A program made the translations under genes and the position numbers. DNA of 64,000 nucleotides, taken from Pseudomonas bubulae. GTDB lineage: Bacteria; Pseudomonadota; Gammaproteobacteria; Pseudomonadales; Pseudomonadaceae. Under the pieces are notes generated by a model. That model made no database searches. It worked only from the letters and a program-made list of their open reading frames with translations, and had not been told where the DNA came from. Each line of letters begins with the position of its first letter. Position 1 is the first letter of the stretch. The DNA lies in NCBI RefSeq assembly GCF_900618535.1, contig NZ_UYJA01000005.1, positions 1 through 64,000 of the forward strand, read 5' to 3'. This document shows positions 50,920-60,767 of this stretch, in pieces.

Positions 50920-53900
50920 CTAACGCCCCTTGATCACCATCTCCCCCACCGCATCCCCCACGGCCTGCCAGTTGGGCCGGTACATCGACTCCACTTGCGG
51001 CGGCGGCACCCGATAGGTACCTGGTGTCACTGCACGGGCCAGGTACAGCAGGTGCGTAGTGCCGTAGCCATCCAGTTTGACTGCCGCCACATAACGATCA
51101 TCCCGATACTCCTGATGCTGCACGCTGGCGTTCTGCATCGACTCGCGCCATTGCTTCACTTGAGTACTGGCGTTTTCAAGGCTGGCCGTGCTCTGCCCCA
51201 GGTTCTGGTTTTCCAGCTCCAGGCCTGCCGGCAGCAAATCCACCACCAGCGCATCAGGCACTTGCTGCTTGGCCGTCACGGCCAGATGCACCAGCACCAG
51301 ATCACCACTTTTCAGCGCCTTGAGATCCAGCGGCTCACCGTTCATACCCAGGTAGTCGCGGCGAATGCTCATGTTTTCGCCGCCCGCCGCCGGGGCGTGC
51401 TGTGGATAACCCGAAATCGTCAGCTGTTGATAAATCGGCGCGCTGCCTGCGTTACGCAGGCTCAGGGGCGAAGCTAGCAGCGGCCCGTCGAGCTTGAGCC
51501 CTGAGCGGGCGTTGTTCAGCTCGCGGGTCTGATCGCCACTGGTGAGTTGCGCACTCCAGCTGGCCTCAGGCTTGCCCAGCAAATCGCGACCGGCGAGGAA
51601 CAGTGAATTGCGTTCCTGGGTCGACAGCCACTGACTCGCCGCCAGTTGATCGGACAGGTCGAACAGTCGCTGTTCACGCTGACCACTCATCAGGTTGTTC
51701 TCTTCCAGCAAGGCCAGAATCAACGCCTGATCGCGCAGCGGGCTGCCGTAGTCGCCCAGCCATTGATCAGCCTTGCGCTTCGCCGCCAACCCCGCCACCA
51801 ACGCTTGATCGGCGCGCGGTTGATCGCCCATTTTCTGCAGGGCAATGGCCAACTGCACCAGAGGCAAACCGGAACGGGCATCGCTGCGGCGCTCAAAAAT
51901 GCTGCGCAGCGCACCCAGCGGCGCCTGTTGGCTTCGGGCCAGGACCAGCGCTGCATAGGCCTGTACGGCAAAGCGGGTGTGGTCGAGGTTGTCGCTGTAG
52001 TCGGCCTCGATCAGGTTGCGTTCCTGCACATAACGCAGCAACCGCTCGCTGGCCTTTTTCAGCGCCTCGGGAGGTACCGCGTAGCCTTGATCGCGGGCGC
52101 GCAGCAGGAAGTCGGTGATATAGGCTGTGAGCCAGTACTCTTCCTGACCGTCCGCGCCCCACAGGCCAAAACTGCCGTTGTAGCGCTGCATGCCCAGCAG
52201 GCGCTCGATACCCAACTCGATTTTGCGTTTGCGCTCGGTGTCCGGCTCGCCTTCAAGGCCCAGGCGTTTGAGCAGGGCTGCATCGGCATACAGAGCCGGG
52301 TACAGGCCGCTGGTGGTTTGCTCGGAACAGCCATACGGGTAAGCCTTGAGCGCACGAATCTGCTCGCCAAGATTCAGCGGCGGGCGGCTCGACAAGCTGA
52401 GCAAGGCTTCACGCCCGGCCGGTTCAAAGGCTTGCAGCTCGCCCTCGGGCAGGCTCCAGGGCTGGTCGTTGAGCACAGCACGGTAATGCTTTAGCAATGC
52501 TGGATACGCCGGGCGCACCCCCAACGTCCATTCGCGGGTGAACGGCGCCAGGGTTTCACCCGGCAGGTCCAGACCATTGACCGTCACCTTGACCACACCG
52601 GTGCCATACCCGCCCAGCGCCTTGACCGGAACCTGCAAGGTACTGCGCTGGCCGGGGCTGAGTGTCAGGTTCTGTGTCGCGTCACCCAACAGGCTCAGTT
52701 GCCCCTCGGTGTTAAGGTTCACGTGCAGCGTTTGCGGCTTGTCGGTGAGGTTGGACAGGTCCAGCGCCAGCCGCGTCTCGTCGCCACCGGCCAGAAAGCG
52801 CGGCGCAGCCAGCTCGGCCACCAATGGTGCTGCGACCACGGTTCTGGCCTCGGCCATGCCGTAGCGATCGTCGGTCCAGGCTTGTGCCATCAAGCGCAAC
52901 TCGCCGTTGAAGTCAGGGATATCCACACTGACTTCACCTTCGCCCTGCTCGTTGAGCGTCACCGGTGCACTTTGCAGCGCCACGATGGTGACACTGGAGG
53001 CAGGTCGCTTGCCGCCCTTGGCCAGTGCCGCATCGCCACCGAACGCCAGGCTGGCCAGACGGCCCTGCCCGGCCTCAATCAACTGCCCGTAAATATCCAG
53101 CTGATCCGCCCCATAGGCCTTGCGCCCGAACAGGCTGGCGAACGGGTCGGGGGTCGGGTACTCAGTGATATTGAGCACGCCCACATCCACGGCAGCCAGC
53201 AGTACATGGGCCTGTTTGGGAATGCTGCCATCGGCATTTTTAGCAGAGAGCTTCACCGTCAGAGGTTGCTTGGGACGCATTTTTTCAGGGGCATCCAGCG
53301 TAAGAGCCAACTTGCGCTGGCTGCGATCGATGGGCAGGTGCAGCACCCCTACAGCACGCTTGGGAGTGATATTGGTCTTGCGCTCACCGGGGCGGATCAC
53401 CAGTGCACTGATATACAGGTCATGCCGGGCCCAGCTCGGATCGAGTCTGATTTCGTAGGCCTTGCCCTCGGCCGGCACTTCGATTTCCTGCCACCACAAC
53501 GGGCCATCGCTGCCTTCAACCAGCAAGTAGCCCTTGCCAGCCGCAGGTGGTGTGACCGTGACCTTGGCCGTATCGCCATCGGCATAAGCGGCCTTGTCCA
53601 GCGCCAGCTTGACCTGGTCGGGGCGCACGGCACCGCCTTCGGCGTTGTCCTGGGCACGATAACCGGCCCAGAAACGCAGGCTGCTGATCAAGCCGGTTTG
53701 CGGGTCTTCAACCTCTACGCGGTAAGGGCCCCACTCCACCGGAAAGCTGACCTTGGCGGTTTCGCCCGCCTTGAGGCTGAGGGTCTCTTCGTTGAGGTTC
53801 AGAAACTTCTCGTTGTAGTGATAACTCCAGCCGTCGTTGTCCGAGTAGTTCCAGTAGTAATCGCGGCGTTCGCGTACCAGGCGCACCTTGAGGTTGTCGG

Positions 53901-55809
53901 CTGCCAGCTTGTTGCCCTGGCTGTCGGCAACCAGCAGTTCGAACTCAACCGGGCCGTCGCCATCGGTTTCAGCGCCGTCAAACAGGCCGCGCAGCCCCGG
54001 CAGACGGTCTGCCGGCCATACCGGCTGCACCAGGCGTCGGGTAATCGGGCGCCCGCCCGACTCCTGCAAACTGGTCTGCACAATCAGTTGCAGCGGCGAT
54101 TTGGCATCGCTCCACTGGCTGTCGATGCTGAGGGTTTGCTTGCCATCGGCGTTGAGCACGCTTTCGTCCAGCTCCAGATCCTGGGTCAGCTCCGGTTCTG
54201 TCACCGAACCGAACTGATAGCCCGGCAAGGCACTGACCGCCTCGCGCAATGGCCGCACATAGACCTGCCCGCTCAAGCGGTTACCGGCTGCCGGAGCACC
54301 GTACAGGTAACGCCCCGCAACCTGGATTTCAGCGGTTTGCTCGGGGCTCAGCGGGGTATCGCTGCCCTTGAGTTCAAGTGCCATGCGCTCGGGTAAAAAG
54401 TCCTCGACCAAAAACTCGTACAGCTGCGGCTTGCCGTCACCAAAGTCGAACACCAGCTGCCAGCGCCCGGTCGGCGCTTCGGCGGCCAGTTGCAGCGGGT
54501 ACTGATACAGACCGGAAGCATCCGGCGTCCAGACGAACTTGCGGCTCACCTGCTCGTCCGGGCGCCGCACCTCGACGCTGACCGGCTGTGGCTTGACCGG
54601 GTTGCCGTCGCGGTCGCGCAGCAAGGCATTGAGCAGCACGGTTTCGCCGGGGCGATACAGATCACGGGGGCCAAATACAAAGAACTGCAACGGATGCGCC
54701 TGCGGGCCGCCGATATCGAATTCGGCCAGATCCAGCGCCGCCGTGTTCAAGCGCAACAGGCTGGTCTGGTCGCCCTGGCGCGCCAGCAGCACTTCGGCCT
54801 TGGGTGGCAAGGCCAGCTCGGCATGCCCGTCCTTGCCCGTCTTGCCCTGGCCAAGCATCTTGCCCTTGCCATCAAGCAACTCGAGATCGATGCCGCTCAG
54901 TGCACTGCCACCTTCCAGGGCCTGTGTGAACACATCCAGGCGCTTTTGGTAGCGATGCACCGAAAGTCCGATATCGCTGAGGGTAAACAAGGTGGCTGGG
55001 GTCGAATAGTTGTAACTGCCGGAGGCGGTCATCACCGCCAGATAAACTCCCGGCTGCTGCAAGGGCTTGATCCCGGCCGTGGGCAGGATCAGGGTTTCGC
55101 GGGTATTGCGCGCCGGGTTCAAGTCAAAACGGCCGCTGTAAACCAGATCGGCCATATTCAGCAGATCCCTGGCTTCGTAGCTTTGCAGGCTGCTGTTGCG
55201 CCCCCACTGGCTGAGAAACGCCGGCAGCGACTCGGGTTTGACCCGAAAGAACTCGACATCGACCTTGTCGACGTTCAGCGCGATCACCGGCAGACCTTCG
55301 GCCAGGCGCGTGGGCAGCAGGTTGCCACGGCTGGCGAAGCCGACCGTGGGTTGCAGGTCGCGGGTTTCCAGGCGACTGACGTATTCGGCGGCGAGCTTGG
55401 CATCGTTGACGGCGCGCAGGCCGGGGTCGACGGTAAGGATCAGCTTGCGCTGCGGCTCAAGGTGGCGCAAGCGCAACTCCATCAGATTGTCCGACAGCTC
55501 CCAGGCGCCATCGACCTTGCCGGCCTTGGCGTCCACCAGATGCAGTTTGTCGGCAAAGTTCTGCTGCGGGTCCAGCGGCACTGAAAAGCTCACGGACAAG
55601 GTACTGGCCCCGTCCAGCTGCACTTCAGAGACGTCTACCACACTCAACTCGCGCCCGGCATAACGCCCGGCCAGCACTTTGACGTCCTGTACCGGTTTAG
55701 CCGGCTGGCTCGTGGCCACCTGTGGCGTGGCGGGTTTGTCGACGCTGGAAGAATCACAAGCGCTCAGCAGCGCCAGCGTGCAGGCCAAAAGCAGTCCTTT
55801 GTTCAGCAT
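50920..55809 (-). CDS. Alpha-2-macroglobulin family lipoprotein (YfhM type)
   Basis: This 1629-aa lipoprotein has signal MLNKGLLLACTLALLSAC (lipobox LSAC) and repeated MG-type beta domains. The bait region lies near 900-1000. The thioester motif GCSEQ (near residue 1160) lies within the typical YPYGCSEQTTSG. TED-like helices and a C-terminal receptor-like domain complete it. It should trap proteases through the thioester. In many bacteria it is adjacent to pbpC. Here it is separated by about 1 kb. Length matches the usual about 1600-1650 aa. Confidence 0.93.
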   Translation of the reverse strand: MLNKGLLLACTLALLSACDSSSVDKPATPQVATSQPAKPVQDVKVLAGRYAGRELSVVDVSEVQLDGASTLSVSFSVPLDPQQNFADKLHLVDAKAGKVDGAWELSDNLMELRLRHLEPQRKLILTVDPGLRAVNDAKLAAEYVSRLETRDLQPTVGFASRGNLLPTRLAEGLPVIALNVDKVDVEFFRVKPESLPAFLSQWGRNSSLQSYEARDLLNMADLVYSGRFDLNPARNTRETLILPTAGIKPLQQPGVYLAVMTASGSYNYSTPATLFTLSDIGLSVHRYQKRLDVFTQALEGGSALSGIDLELLDGKGKMLGQGKTGKDGHAELALPPKAEVLLARQGDQTSLLRLNTAALDLAEFDIGGPQAHPLQFFVFGPRDLYRPGETVLLNALLRDRDGNPVKPQPVSVEVRRPDEQVSRKFVWTPDASGLYQYPLQLAAEAPTGRWQLVFDFGDGKPQLYEFLVEDFLPERMALELKGSDTPLSPEQTAEIQVAGRYLYGAPAAGNRLSGQVYVRPLREAVSALPGYQFGSVTEPELTQDLELDESVLNADGKQTLSIDSQWSDAKSPLQLIVQTSLQESGGRPITRRLVQPVWPADRLPGLRGLFDGAETDGDGPVEFELLVADSQGNKLAADNLKVRLVRERRDYYWNYSDNDGWSYHYNEKFLNLNEETLSLKAGETAKVSFPVEWGPYRVEVEDPQTGLISSLRFWAGYRAQDNAEGGAVRPDQVKLALDKAAYADGDTAKVTVTPPAAGKGYLLVEGSDGPLWWQEIEVPAEGKAYEIRLDPSWARHDLYISALVIRPGERKTNITPKRAVGVLHLPIDRSQRKLALTLDAPEKMRPKQPLTVKLSAKNADGSIPKQAHVLLAAVDVGVLNITEYPTPDPFASLFGRKAYGADQLDIYGQLIEAGQGRLASLAFGGDAALAKGGKRPASSVTIVALQSAPVTLNEQGEGEVSVDIPDFNGELRLMAQAWTDDRYGMAEARTVVAAPLVAELAAPRFLAGGDETRLALDLSNLTDKPQTLHVNLNTEGQLSLLGDATQNLTLSPGQRSTLQVPVKALGGYGTGVVKVTVNGLDLPGETLAPFTREWTLGVRPAYPALLKHYRAVLNDQPWSLPEGELQAFEPAGREALLSLSSRPPLNLGEQIRALKAYPYGCSEQTTSGLYPALYADAALLKRLGLEGEPDTERKRKIELGIERLLGMQRYNGSFGLWGADGQEEYWLTAYITDFLLRARDQGYAVPPEALKKASERLLRYVQERNLIEADYSDNLDHTRFAVQAYAALVLARSQQAPLGALRSIFERRSDARSGLPLVQLAIALQKMGDQPRADQALVAGLAAKRKADQWLGDYGSPLRDQALILALLEENNLMSGQREQRLFDLSDQLAASQWLSTQERNSLFLAGRDLLGKPEASWSAQLTSGDQTRELNNARSGLKLDGPLLASPLSLRNAGSAPIYQQLTISGYPQHAPAAGGENMSIRRDYLGMNGEPLDLKALKSGDLVLVHLAVTAKQQVPDALVVDLLPAGLELENQNLGQSTASLENASTQVKQWRESMQNASVQHQEYRDDRYVAAVKLDGYGTTHLLYLARAVTPGTYRVPPPQVESMYRPNWQAVGDAVGEMVIKGR

Positions 55810-55871
55810 GGTGTACTCGTTTACCGGGCAGTTAAGGGTTGACTATATAACAGCTGGATGAAGATCAAGAG

Positions 55872-55957
55872 CCCCTCACCCTAGCCCTCTCCCGAAGGGA
55901 GAGGGGACAAAAGCGCAGATCAGCCCCCTCGCCCTCCGGGAGAGGGTTGGGGTGAGG
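55872..55957. repeat. Inverted repeat of the CCCTCACCC family
   Basis: CCCTCACCCTAGCCCTCTCC (55872-55891) and GGGAGAGGGTTGGGGTGAGG (55938-55957) are inverted copies with an inner hairpin (CCCGAAGGG). This is a common intergenic repeat in Pseudomonas. It separates the divergent alpha-2-macroglobulin and MATE genes. Confidence 0.8.
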
Positions 55958-55999
55958 ACAGGCTTTGCGGCTACAATCGCGCTCCCCCAAGGAGCCTGC

Positions 56000-57343
56000 A
56001 TGTCATCTTCCCTGTTAGCCGACTGGCGCGACCGTCCTACCCATCGCCGGGTGTGGGCGCTGGCGGCCCCCATGATCCTGTCCAATATCTCCGTGCCGCT
56101 GGTAGCGTTGGTCGACAGTACTGTCATCGGCCATTTGCCCCACGCCCATCAACTGGGCGCCGTCGCCGTGGGCGCCAGCCTGTATATCTTCCTGGCCTGG
56201 ATGATGGGTTTTCTGCGCATGGGCACCACCGGCTTCGCCGCGCAGGCCGCCGGACGCGGTGATGGCGCCGCGCTGCGGCAAATCCTGCTGCAGGGCCTGT
56301 TGCTCAGCGTGCTGTTGTCGATGCTGCTGGGGGCCATTGCGATTCCTTTTAGCGGCGTGGCCCTGAGCCTGATGCAGCCCTCCACCGAACTGCACGCGCT
56401 GACTCTGGAGTTCTTCCACACACGGCTATTTGGCCTGCCCGCCGCACTGGCCAGTTATGCACTGGTAGGCTGGTTTTTGGGCACGCAAAACGCCCGCGCA
56501 CCGCTGGCGATCCTGCTGACGACCAATCTGGTGAATATCGCGCTGAACCTGTGGTTCGTCCTCGGGCTGGACTGGGGGGTGGCAGGCTCGGCCCGGGCTT
56601 CGGTGATTGCCGAATGGAGCGGCGCCCTGCTCGGCCTGTGGCTGACCCGCGGTGCCCTGCGTCGATATCCGGGCAAGGTAGTGTGGGCCGCCCTGGGCAT
56701 GTGGCACAACTGGAAGCCGTTACTGGGGGTCAATCGCGATATTTTTATCCGCAGCCTGATGCTGCAACTGGTGTTTTTCTCCATCACCCTGCAAGGCGCC
56801 CGCCTGGGCGATGCCACCGTGGCTGCCAATGCGTTATTGCTCAATGGCCTGCTGCTGGCTGCCCATGCCCTGGACGGTCTGGCCCACGCCGTCGAGGCAC
56901 TGTGCGGACACGCTATCGGCGCCCGCGACCGTGAGGCGTTGCGCCGCTCGATGGTGGTGGCCTGCGGCTGGTCACTATTGGCCAGCCTGGGTTTTGCGCT
57001 GCTGTTTATGTTCGGCGGGCATCTGTTTGTGCAAATGCAGACCGATATTCCCGTTGTGCGCGAAACCGCTTTCCAGTACTTGCCCTATCTGGCCCTGCTG
57101 CCGCTGATTGCAGTATGGAGCTACCTGCTTGACGGGCTGTTTATCGGTGCTACCCGCGCTCGTGAAATGCGCAATGCCATGGTGATCAGCGTGGTCATCG
57201 CCTTCCCCGCCGCCTGGGTCCTGCACGGCTATGGCAACCACGGGCTGTGGATAAGTTTCCTGCTGTTTATGGTGCTGCGCAGCCTGACCCTGGGCGTGTA
57301 CGCATGGCGAATGCAACGCAAGAACCAGTGGTTCGGCGCCTGA
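56000..57343 (+). CDS. dinF: MATE-family efflux transporter (DinF-like)
   Basis: This 447-aa inner-membrane protein has 12 predicted TM segments and the MATE-type repeat (WALAAPMILSNISVPLVALV near residues 20-40, NLVNIALNLWFVLGLDWGV near 185). It resembles DinF, a Na+ or H+ coupled antiporter for cationic drugs or organic acids. The ATG at 56000 has AAGGAG 8 nt upstream, preferred over an earlier in-frame start that would cover the repeat. It is convergent with speA, with a terminator between. Confidence 0.9.
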   Translation: MSSSLLADWRDRPTHRRVWALAAPMILSNISVPLVALVDSTVIGHLPHAHQLGAVAVGASLYIFLAWMMGFLRMGTTGFAAQAAGRGDGAALRQILLQGLLLSVLLSMLLGAIAIPFSGVALSLMQPSTELHALTLEFFHTRLFGLPAALASYALVGWFLGTQNARAPLAILLTTNLVNIALNLWFVLGLDWGVAGSARASVIAEWSGALLGLWLTRGALRRYPGKVVWAALGMWHNWKPLLGVNRDIFIRSLMLQLVFFSITLQGARLGDATVAANALLLNGLLLAAHALDGLAHAVEALCGHAIGARDREALRRSMVVACGWSLLASLGFALLFMFGGHLFVQMQTDIPVVRETAFQYLPYLALLPLIAVWSYLLDGLFIGATRAREMRNAMVISVVIAFPAAWVLHGYGNHGLWISFLLFMVLRSLTLGVYAWRMQRKNQWFGA

Positions 57344-57356
57344 CACTGAGGCGAAA

Positions 57357-57395
57357 AAAAACGCCGGCCCGTGCAAAGCACAGGCCGGCGTTTTT
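57357..57395. terminator. Bidirectional rho-independent terminator
   Basis: AAAAACGCCGGCC (57357-57369) and GGCCGGCGTTTTT (57383-57395) make a 13-bp perfect stem with a 13-nt loop. It lies between the convergent MATE and speA genes. Confidence 0.92.
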
Positions 57396-57420
57396 CGGTC
57401 AGCTCTGAAGCCCGTGGGGA

Positions 57421-59340
57421 TCAGTGGCTCGACAGGTACGACGAGCGGGTCAGGCCCAGGCGCAATGCGTCGAGGTACTGGGTACGCTCCTTGGCACTGA
57501 TACTGGCGCTGGCCACTTTGTCGCGGTAGTGGTTCATCAGCTCTTCAGGCGACAAGTGCACGTAGCGCAGCATGTCTTCGATGGTGTCATGGGTCTCGAT
57601 ACCGGCGTGGTACACGCTGCCGTCTTCGTTCTGGTAGATGTTCACCGAGTCGGTGTCACCGAACAGGTTGTGCATGTCACCGAGGATTTCCTGGTAAGCG
57701 CCCACCAGGAAGATCCCCAGCAGGTAGTCTTCACCTTCGTTCAGCCCGTGCGCCGGCAGGCTGGTTTCGATGCTCTGCTCGTCGACGTATTGCTTGATCT
57801 TGCCGTCGGAGTCACAGGTCAGGTCTTGCAGCACGGCGCGACGCAGCGGCTCTTCGTTGAGACGATGCAGCGGCAGGATCGGCAGTACCTGGCCAATCGC
57901 CCAGGTGTCCGGCAGGCTCTGGAACACCGAGAAGTTGCAGATGTACTTGTCGGCCAGCTTGTCGTTGAGCTCGTCCAGCACCTGACGGTGGGAACGCTGA
58001 CGCGCTTTCAGCGAGTTGTGCAGGCGACGGCACACCGCGAAGTAGCACTGCTCGGCCAGGGCCTTTTCCGCCAGGGTGATTTTGCCATCAGCGTACTGGG
58101 CAGCGATATCGCTCATGTAGTGCGTGGCGCGCCAGTAGGTTTCGGTGACCATCTCAATGTCGGTCGGCCCCAGCAGGTCCACCAGCCATTGCACGGTTTC
58201 CGGCAGGCTTTCCTTGTTTTCGATCACCGGCACGTCGTCGTTGTGTTTCTCGACGTCGGTCACCTGCACCACCAGCATGGCGTGGTGGGCGGTCAGCGAG
58301 CGGCCGCTTTCCGAGAAGATGTGCGGGTGCGGCAGGCTCTGCGCATCGCAGAACTCTTTGAGCATACCCACAACCACACCGGCGTAATCGTCCATGTCGT
58401 AGTTGATCGAACTGGCATTGCGCGAGTGGGTACCGTCGTAATCCACACCCAGGCCGCCGCCCACGTCGATATGGTCAACCGGCAGGCCGAGGTTGCGCAG
58501 TTCGCCGTAATAGCGGATCGCTTCCTTGAAACCGTGCTGGTAGTCCGCCAGGTTGGCGATCTGCGAGCCCATATGGAAGTGCAGCAGGCGGATGCCTTGG
58601 TCCAGACCGGCCGCACGGAAGCGCTCAACCACCGACAGCAATTGCGCAGCAGAAAGGCCGAACTTGGATTTTTCACCGCCGGTGTCGGCCCACTTGCTCG
58701 ACGCCAGGGACGACAGGCGCACGCGCAGGCCAACCTGTGGCTTGACCTTGAGCGAGGCCGCTTCTTCGATCACCAGGTCTACTTCGGATTCTTTCTCGAT
58801 CACGATAAAGACGTTGTGACCCAGCTTCTGGCCCATCAGCGCCAGGCGGATGAACTCACGGTCCTTGTAACCATTGCAGACGATGGTGCCGCCCTTGGGC
58901 GCCAGGGCCAGCACGGCCAGCAGCTCGGGCTTGGAGCCGGCTTCAAGACCGATCGACACGTTCTTGGTAGCGATGATGTTTTCGATCACCGCTTCCTGCT
59001 GGTTAACCTTGATCGGGTACAGCGCGGTGTATTCGCTCTGGTATTCCAGGCGCGCGATGTTGGCATCGAATGCGCCGGTCAGCTGGCGTACACGGTCTTG
59101 CAGGATATCCGGGAAACGCACCAGCAACGGCAAGGACAAACCGCTGGTCTTGCGCAGCTCGTCGACCTGCTCGTACAAATCGATGGGCGAGCTGTTCGGG
59201 CCGTTCGGACGGACTTCTACGCGACCGGCTTCATTGATCGCGAAATACCCGGCCCCCCAATGGCGAATCCCGTAAACACTGCGGCTGTCCGCAACTGTCC
59301 ATTGGCTGCCATCGTCTTTGCGTGTGCGTCGTACGGACAT
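57421..59340 (-). CDS. speA: Biosynthetic arginine decarboxylase SpeA
   Basis: This 639-aa PLP enzyme decarboxylates arginine to agmatine in putrescine synthesis. The PLP lysine is in ALYPIKVNQQE (Lys111). Other hallmarks are HFHMGSQIANL (about 257), DVGGGLGVDYDGT (near 288) and an active-site cysteine region near the C-terminus (LTCDSDGKI). Length matches the family (about 630-660). It is followed upstream by the SUI1 gene on the same strand, about 200 bp away. This order (speA, SUI1, NUDIX, DUF2333, gcbA, ctpL) is conserved in Pseudomonas. Confidence 0.96.
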   Translation of the reverse strand: MSVRRTRKDDGSQWTVADSRSVYGIRHWGAGYFAINEAGRVEVRPNGPNSSPIDLYEQVDELRKTSGLSLPLLVRFPDILQDRVRQLTGAFDANIARLEYQSEYTALYPIKVNQQEAVIENIIATKNVSIGLEAGSKPELLAVLALAPKGGTIVCNGYKDREFIRLALMGQKLGHNVFIVIEKESEVDLVIEEAASLKVKPQVGLRVRLSSLASSKWADTGGEKSKFGLSAAQLLSVVERFRAAGLDQGIRLLHFHMGSQIANLADYQHGFKEAIRYYGELRNLGLPVDHIDVGGGLGVDYDGTHSRNASSINYDMDDYAGVVVGMLKEFCDAQSLPHPHIFSESGRSLTAHHAMLVVQVTDVEKHNDDVPVIENKESLPETVQWLVDLLGPTDIEMVTETYWRATHYMSDIAAQYADGKITLAEKALAEQCYFAVCRRLHNSLKARQRSHRQVLDELNDKLADKYICNFSVFQSLPDTWAIGQVLPILPLHRLNEEPLRRAVLQDLTCDSDGKIKQYVDEQSIETSLPAHGLNEGEDYLLGIFLVGAYQEILGDMHNLFGDTDSVNIYQNEDGSVYHAGIETHDTIEDMLRYVHLSPEELMNHYRDKVASASISAKERTQYLDALRLGLTRSSYLSSH

Positions 59341-59548
59341 CGAAGTCCCCTATAAATAAGTCAAATAGCCCAGCCTGAAAGCAGGCTGGCGCAGTCTAAA
59401 GTGTGAACGTGACGATTAGTCAGACCCTGACAATAGCGCCGAGTTTAGAAACCGGTGATAACAGGCTCTGTGAAAACCATGGCGAGCACGCTCTGACCAG
59501 CCTTCGAGGGGCGCCAGAACGGCTGTGCGGTGGCTTTCACAGAGGCTG

Positions 59549-59920
59549 CTAGCCGCCGGACTTCTTGGCTTTGAAACCGTGCTTGACCAGCTCGGCCAGC
59601 AGCAGTTCGACGTGATCGCCCTGGATCTCGATGATGCCGTCTTTCAACGCGCCACCGGTGCCGCAGCGTTTTTTCAACGTCGTGGCCAGTTCCTTGAGTG
59701 CGTCTTCAGCCAACGGCACGCCGGTGATGGTGGTCACCGTCTTGCCGCCACGGCCTTTGCTTTCGCGGCGCACACGGGCGATGCCATCACCTTCGGGGAT
59801 CAGGGTTTGTTTGCAGGTACAGGCGTCCACCGGCTGACGGCAGTCCGGACAGTGACGACCTGCGTCGGTGGAAAATACCAGGCCACCCAGGGCGGCGAAG
59901 GATGCGGCTTTTTTGGCCAC
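59549..59920 (-). CDS. SUI1/eIF1-like translation initiation factor (YciH family)
   Basis: This 123-aa protein of the YciH/SUI1 family has an N-terminal cysteine cluster (HCPDCRQPVDACTCK) that may bind zinc. The SUI1 domain follows (VRRESKGRGGKTVTTITGVP, LKKRCGTGGALKDGIIEIQG). It probably influences start-site fidelity or initiation under stress. The GTG at 59920 has GAGG 8 nt upstream; an in-frame TTG 6 bp earlier has no usable spacing. It is leftward, next to speA. Confidence 0.92.
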   Translation of the reverse strand: MAKKAASFAALGGLVFSTDAGRHCPDCRQPVDACTCKQTLIPEGDGIARVRRESKGRGGKTVTTITGVPLAEDALKELATTLKKRCGTGGALKDGIIEIQGDHVELLLAELVKHGFKAKKSGG

Positions 59921-60129
59921 CGGCAATCCTCATTCGGAGGACAAATAATTGGCCGGTGCCTGGCGCTGTTGCGCCAGGGTGTACCGACCGCGAAGCCCCA
60001 CTCTGGCAGGGGCAGCGCAACTCAGGAGGGAAAACCGCCTGAGCCTGAAAAAGGTCGCGCAGTGTAACGACAAAATCGCTGCATCCCAATAGCCAATCGG
60101 CGGCATTTTTTAAAGCGCCAGCCACGAAC

Positions 60130-60219
60130 TTGTGGGAGCGGGCTTGCTCGCGATGGGATCGCAGCGGTGCAACTGAAAAACCGGGTCGACTGAATCGCGA
60201 GCAAGCCCGCTCCCACAGG
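60130..60219. repeat. REPIN
   Basis: TTGTGGGAGCGGGCTTGCTC and inverted ATCGCGAGCAAGCCCGCTCC with about 45 bp between. It lies between the SUI1 and NUDIX genes, whose gap (about 310 bp) holds nothing else recognised. Confidence 0.9.
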
Positions 60220-60230
60220 GGGAATCAACG

Positions 60231-60764
60231 TCAGCCCTGGGTCATATAACGCTTGAGCGCATCCAGTGAGTCAGGGCAGTAGTCCAGTTGCGTACTCAGG
60301 CGCAATGCCTCGGCCACCGGCATAAAGCACGCTTGCTGCACTTCCTCGGGCTGCACCTGCAACGGGCCGTCCCACACCGCTGAAAACACTGCGCACCACA
60401 GATGGTTTTGCGGAGCCTCGAAGTAAAAGCGCTCATGGGCCGTCAGCGGCACACCACTCACACCCAGTTCTTCGGCCAACTCACGGGCCGCCGATTCGGC
60501 GTAGGTTTCATTCACCCCGACCATGCCGCCCGCTGCCACATCCCAGAACCCCGGGTACAGCGCTTTGCTCAGGGTGCGTTGATGCACGCACAGCTCCCCG
60601 GCAGAGTTGAACAGCAAAATGAACGTACCCCGCCCGATCAGGCCGCGCTCGCGCAATTCATGACGGGGCAGACCACCCAGCAGGCGATCATCGCGATCCA
60701 CCCAGGCAACTTGCTCGACATCAGAGGCCGCACGGTGTGCGGCCTCCAAGGCTGAAATGGCCAT
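60231..60764 (-). CDS. NUDIX hydrolase (YfcD-like)
   Basis: This 177-aa protein has the NUDIX box GGMVGVNETYAESAARELAEELGV (quoted as GGMVGVNE then RELAEELGV, fitting Gx5Ex7REUxEExGU) near residues 79-101. N-terminal features (QVAWVDRDDRLLG) match the YfcD/IDI-like subgroup. The substrate is a nucleoside diphosphate-linked molecule but its identity is unknown. It starts 3 bp after the stop of the DUF2333 gene, so both are in one transcript. Confidence 0.9.
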   Translation of the reverse strand: MAISALEAAHRAASDVEQVAWVDRDDRLLGGLPRHELRERGLIGRGTFILLFNSAGELCVHQRTLSKALYPGFWDVAAGGMVGVNETYAESAARELAEELGVSGVPLTAHERFYFEAPQNHLWCAVFSAVWDGPLQVQPEEVQQACFMPVAEALRLSTQLDYCPDSLDALKRYMTQG

Positions 60765-60767
60765 TGC

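Noticed and set aside
57424..59355. 643-aa open frame on the plus strand, antisense across the entire speA gene
   Set aside because: It is a mirror of the strong SpeA codon pattern. It lacks family motifs and a ribosome site, while SpeA has all its motifs.
7509..60219. Many short inverted repeats of similar sequence, at first glance CRISPR-like
   Set aside because: They are widely spaced inverted pairs at gene ends, with no regular direct repeats or spacers. They are REP/REPIN elements.
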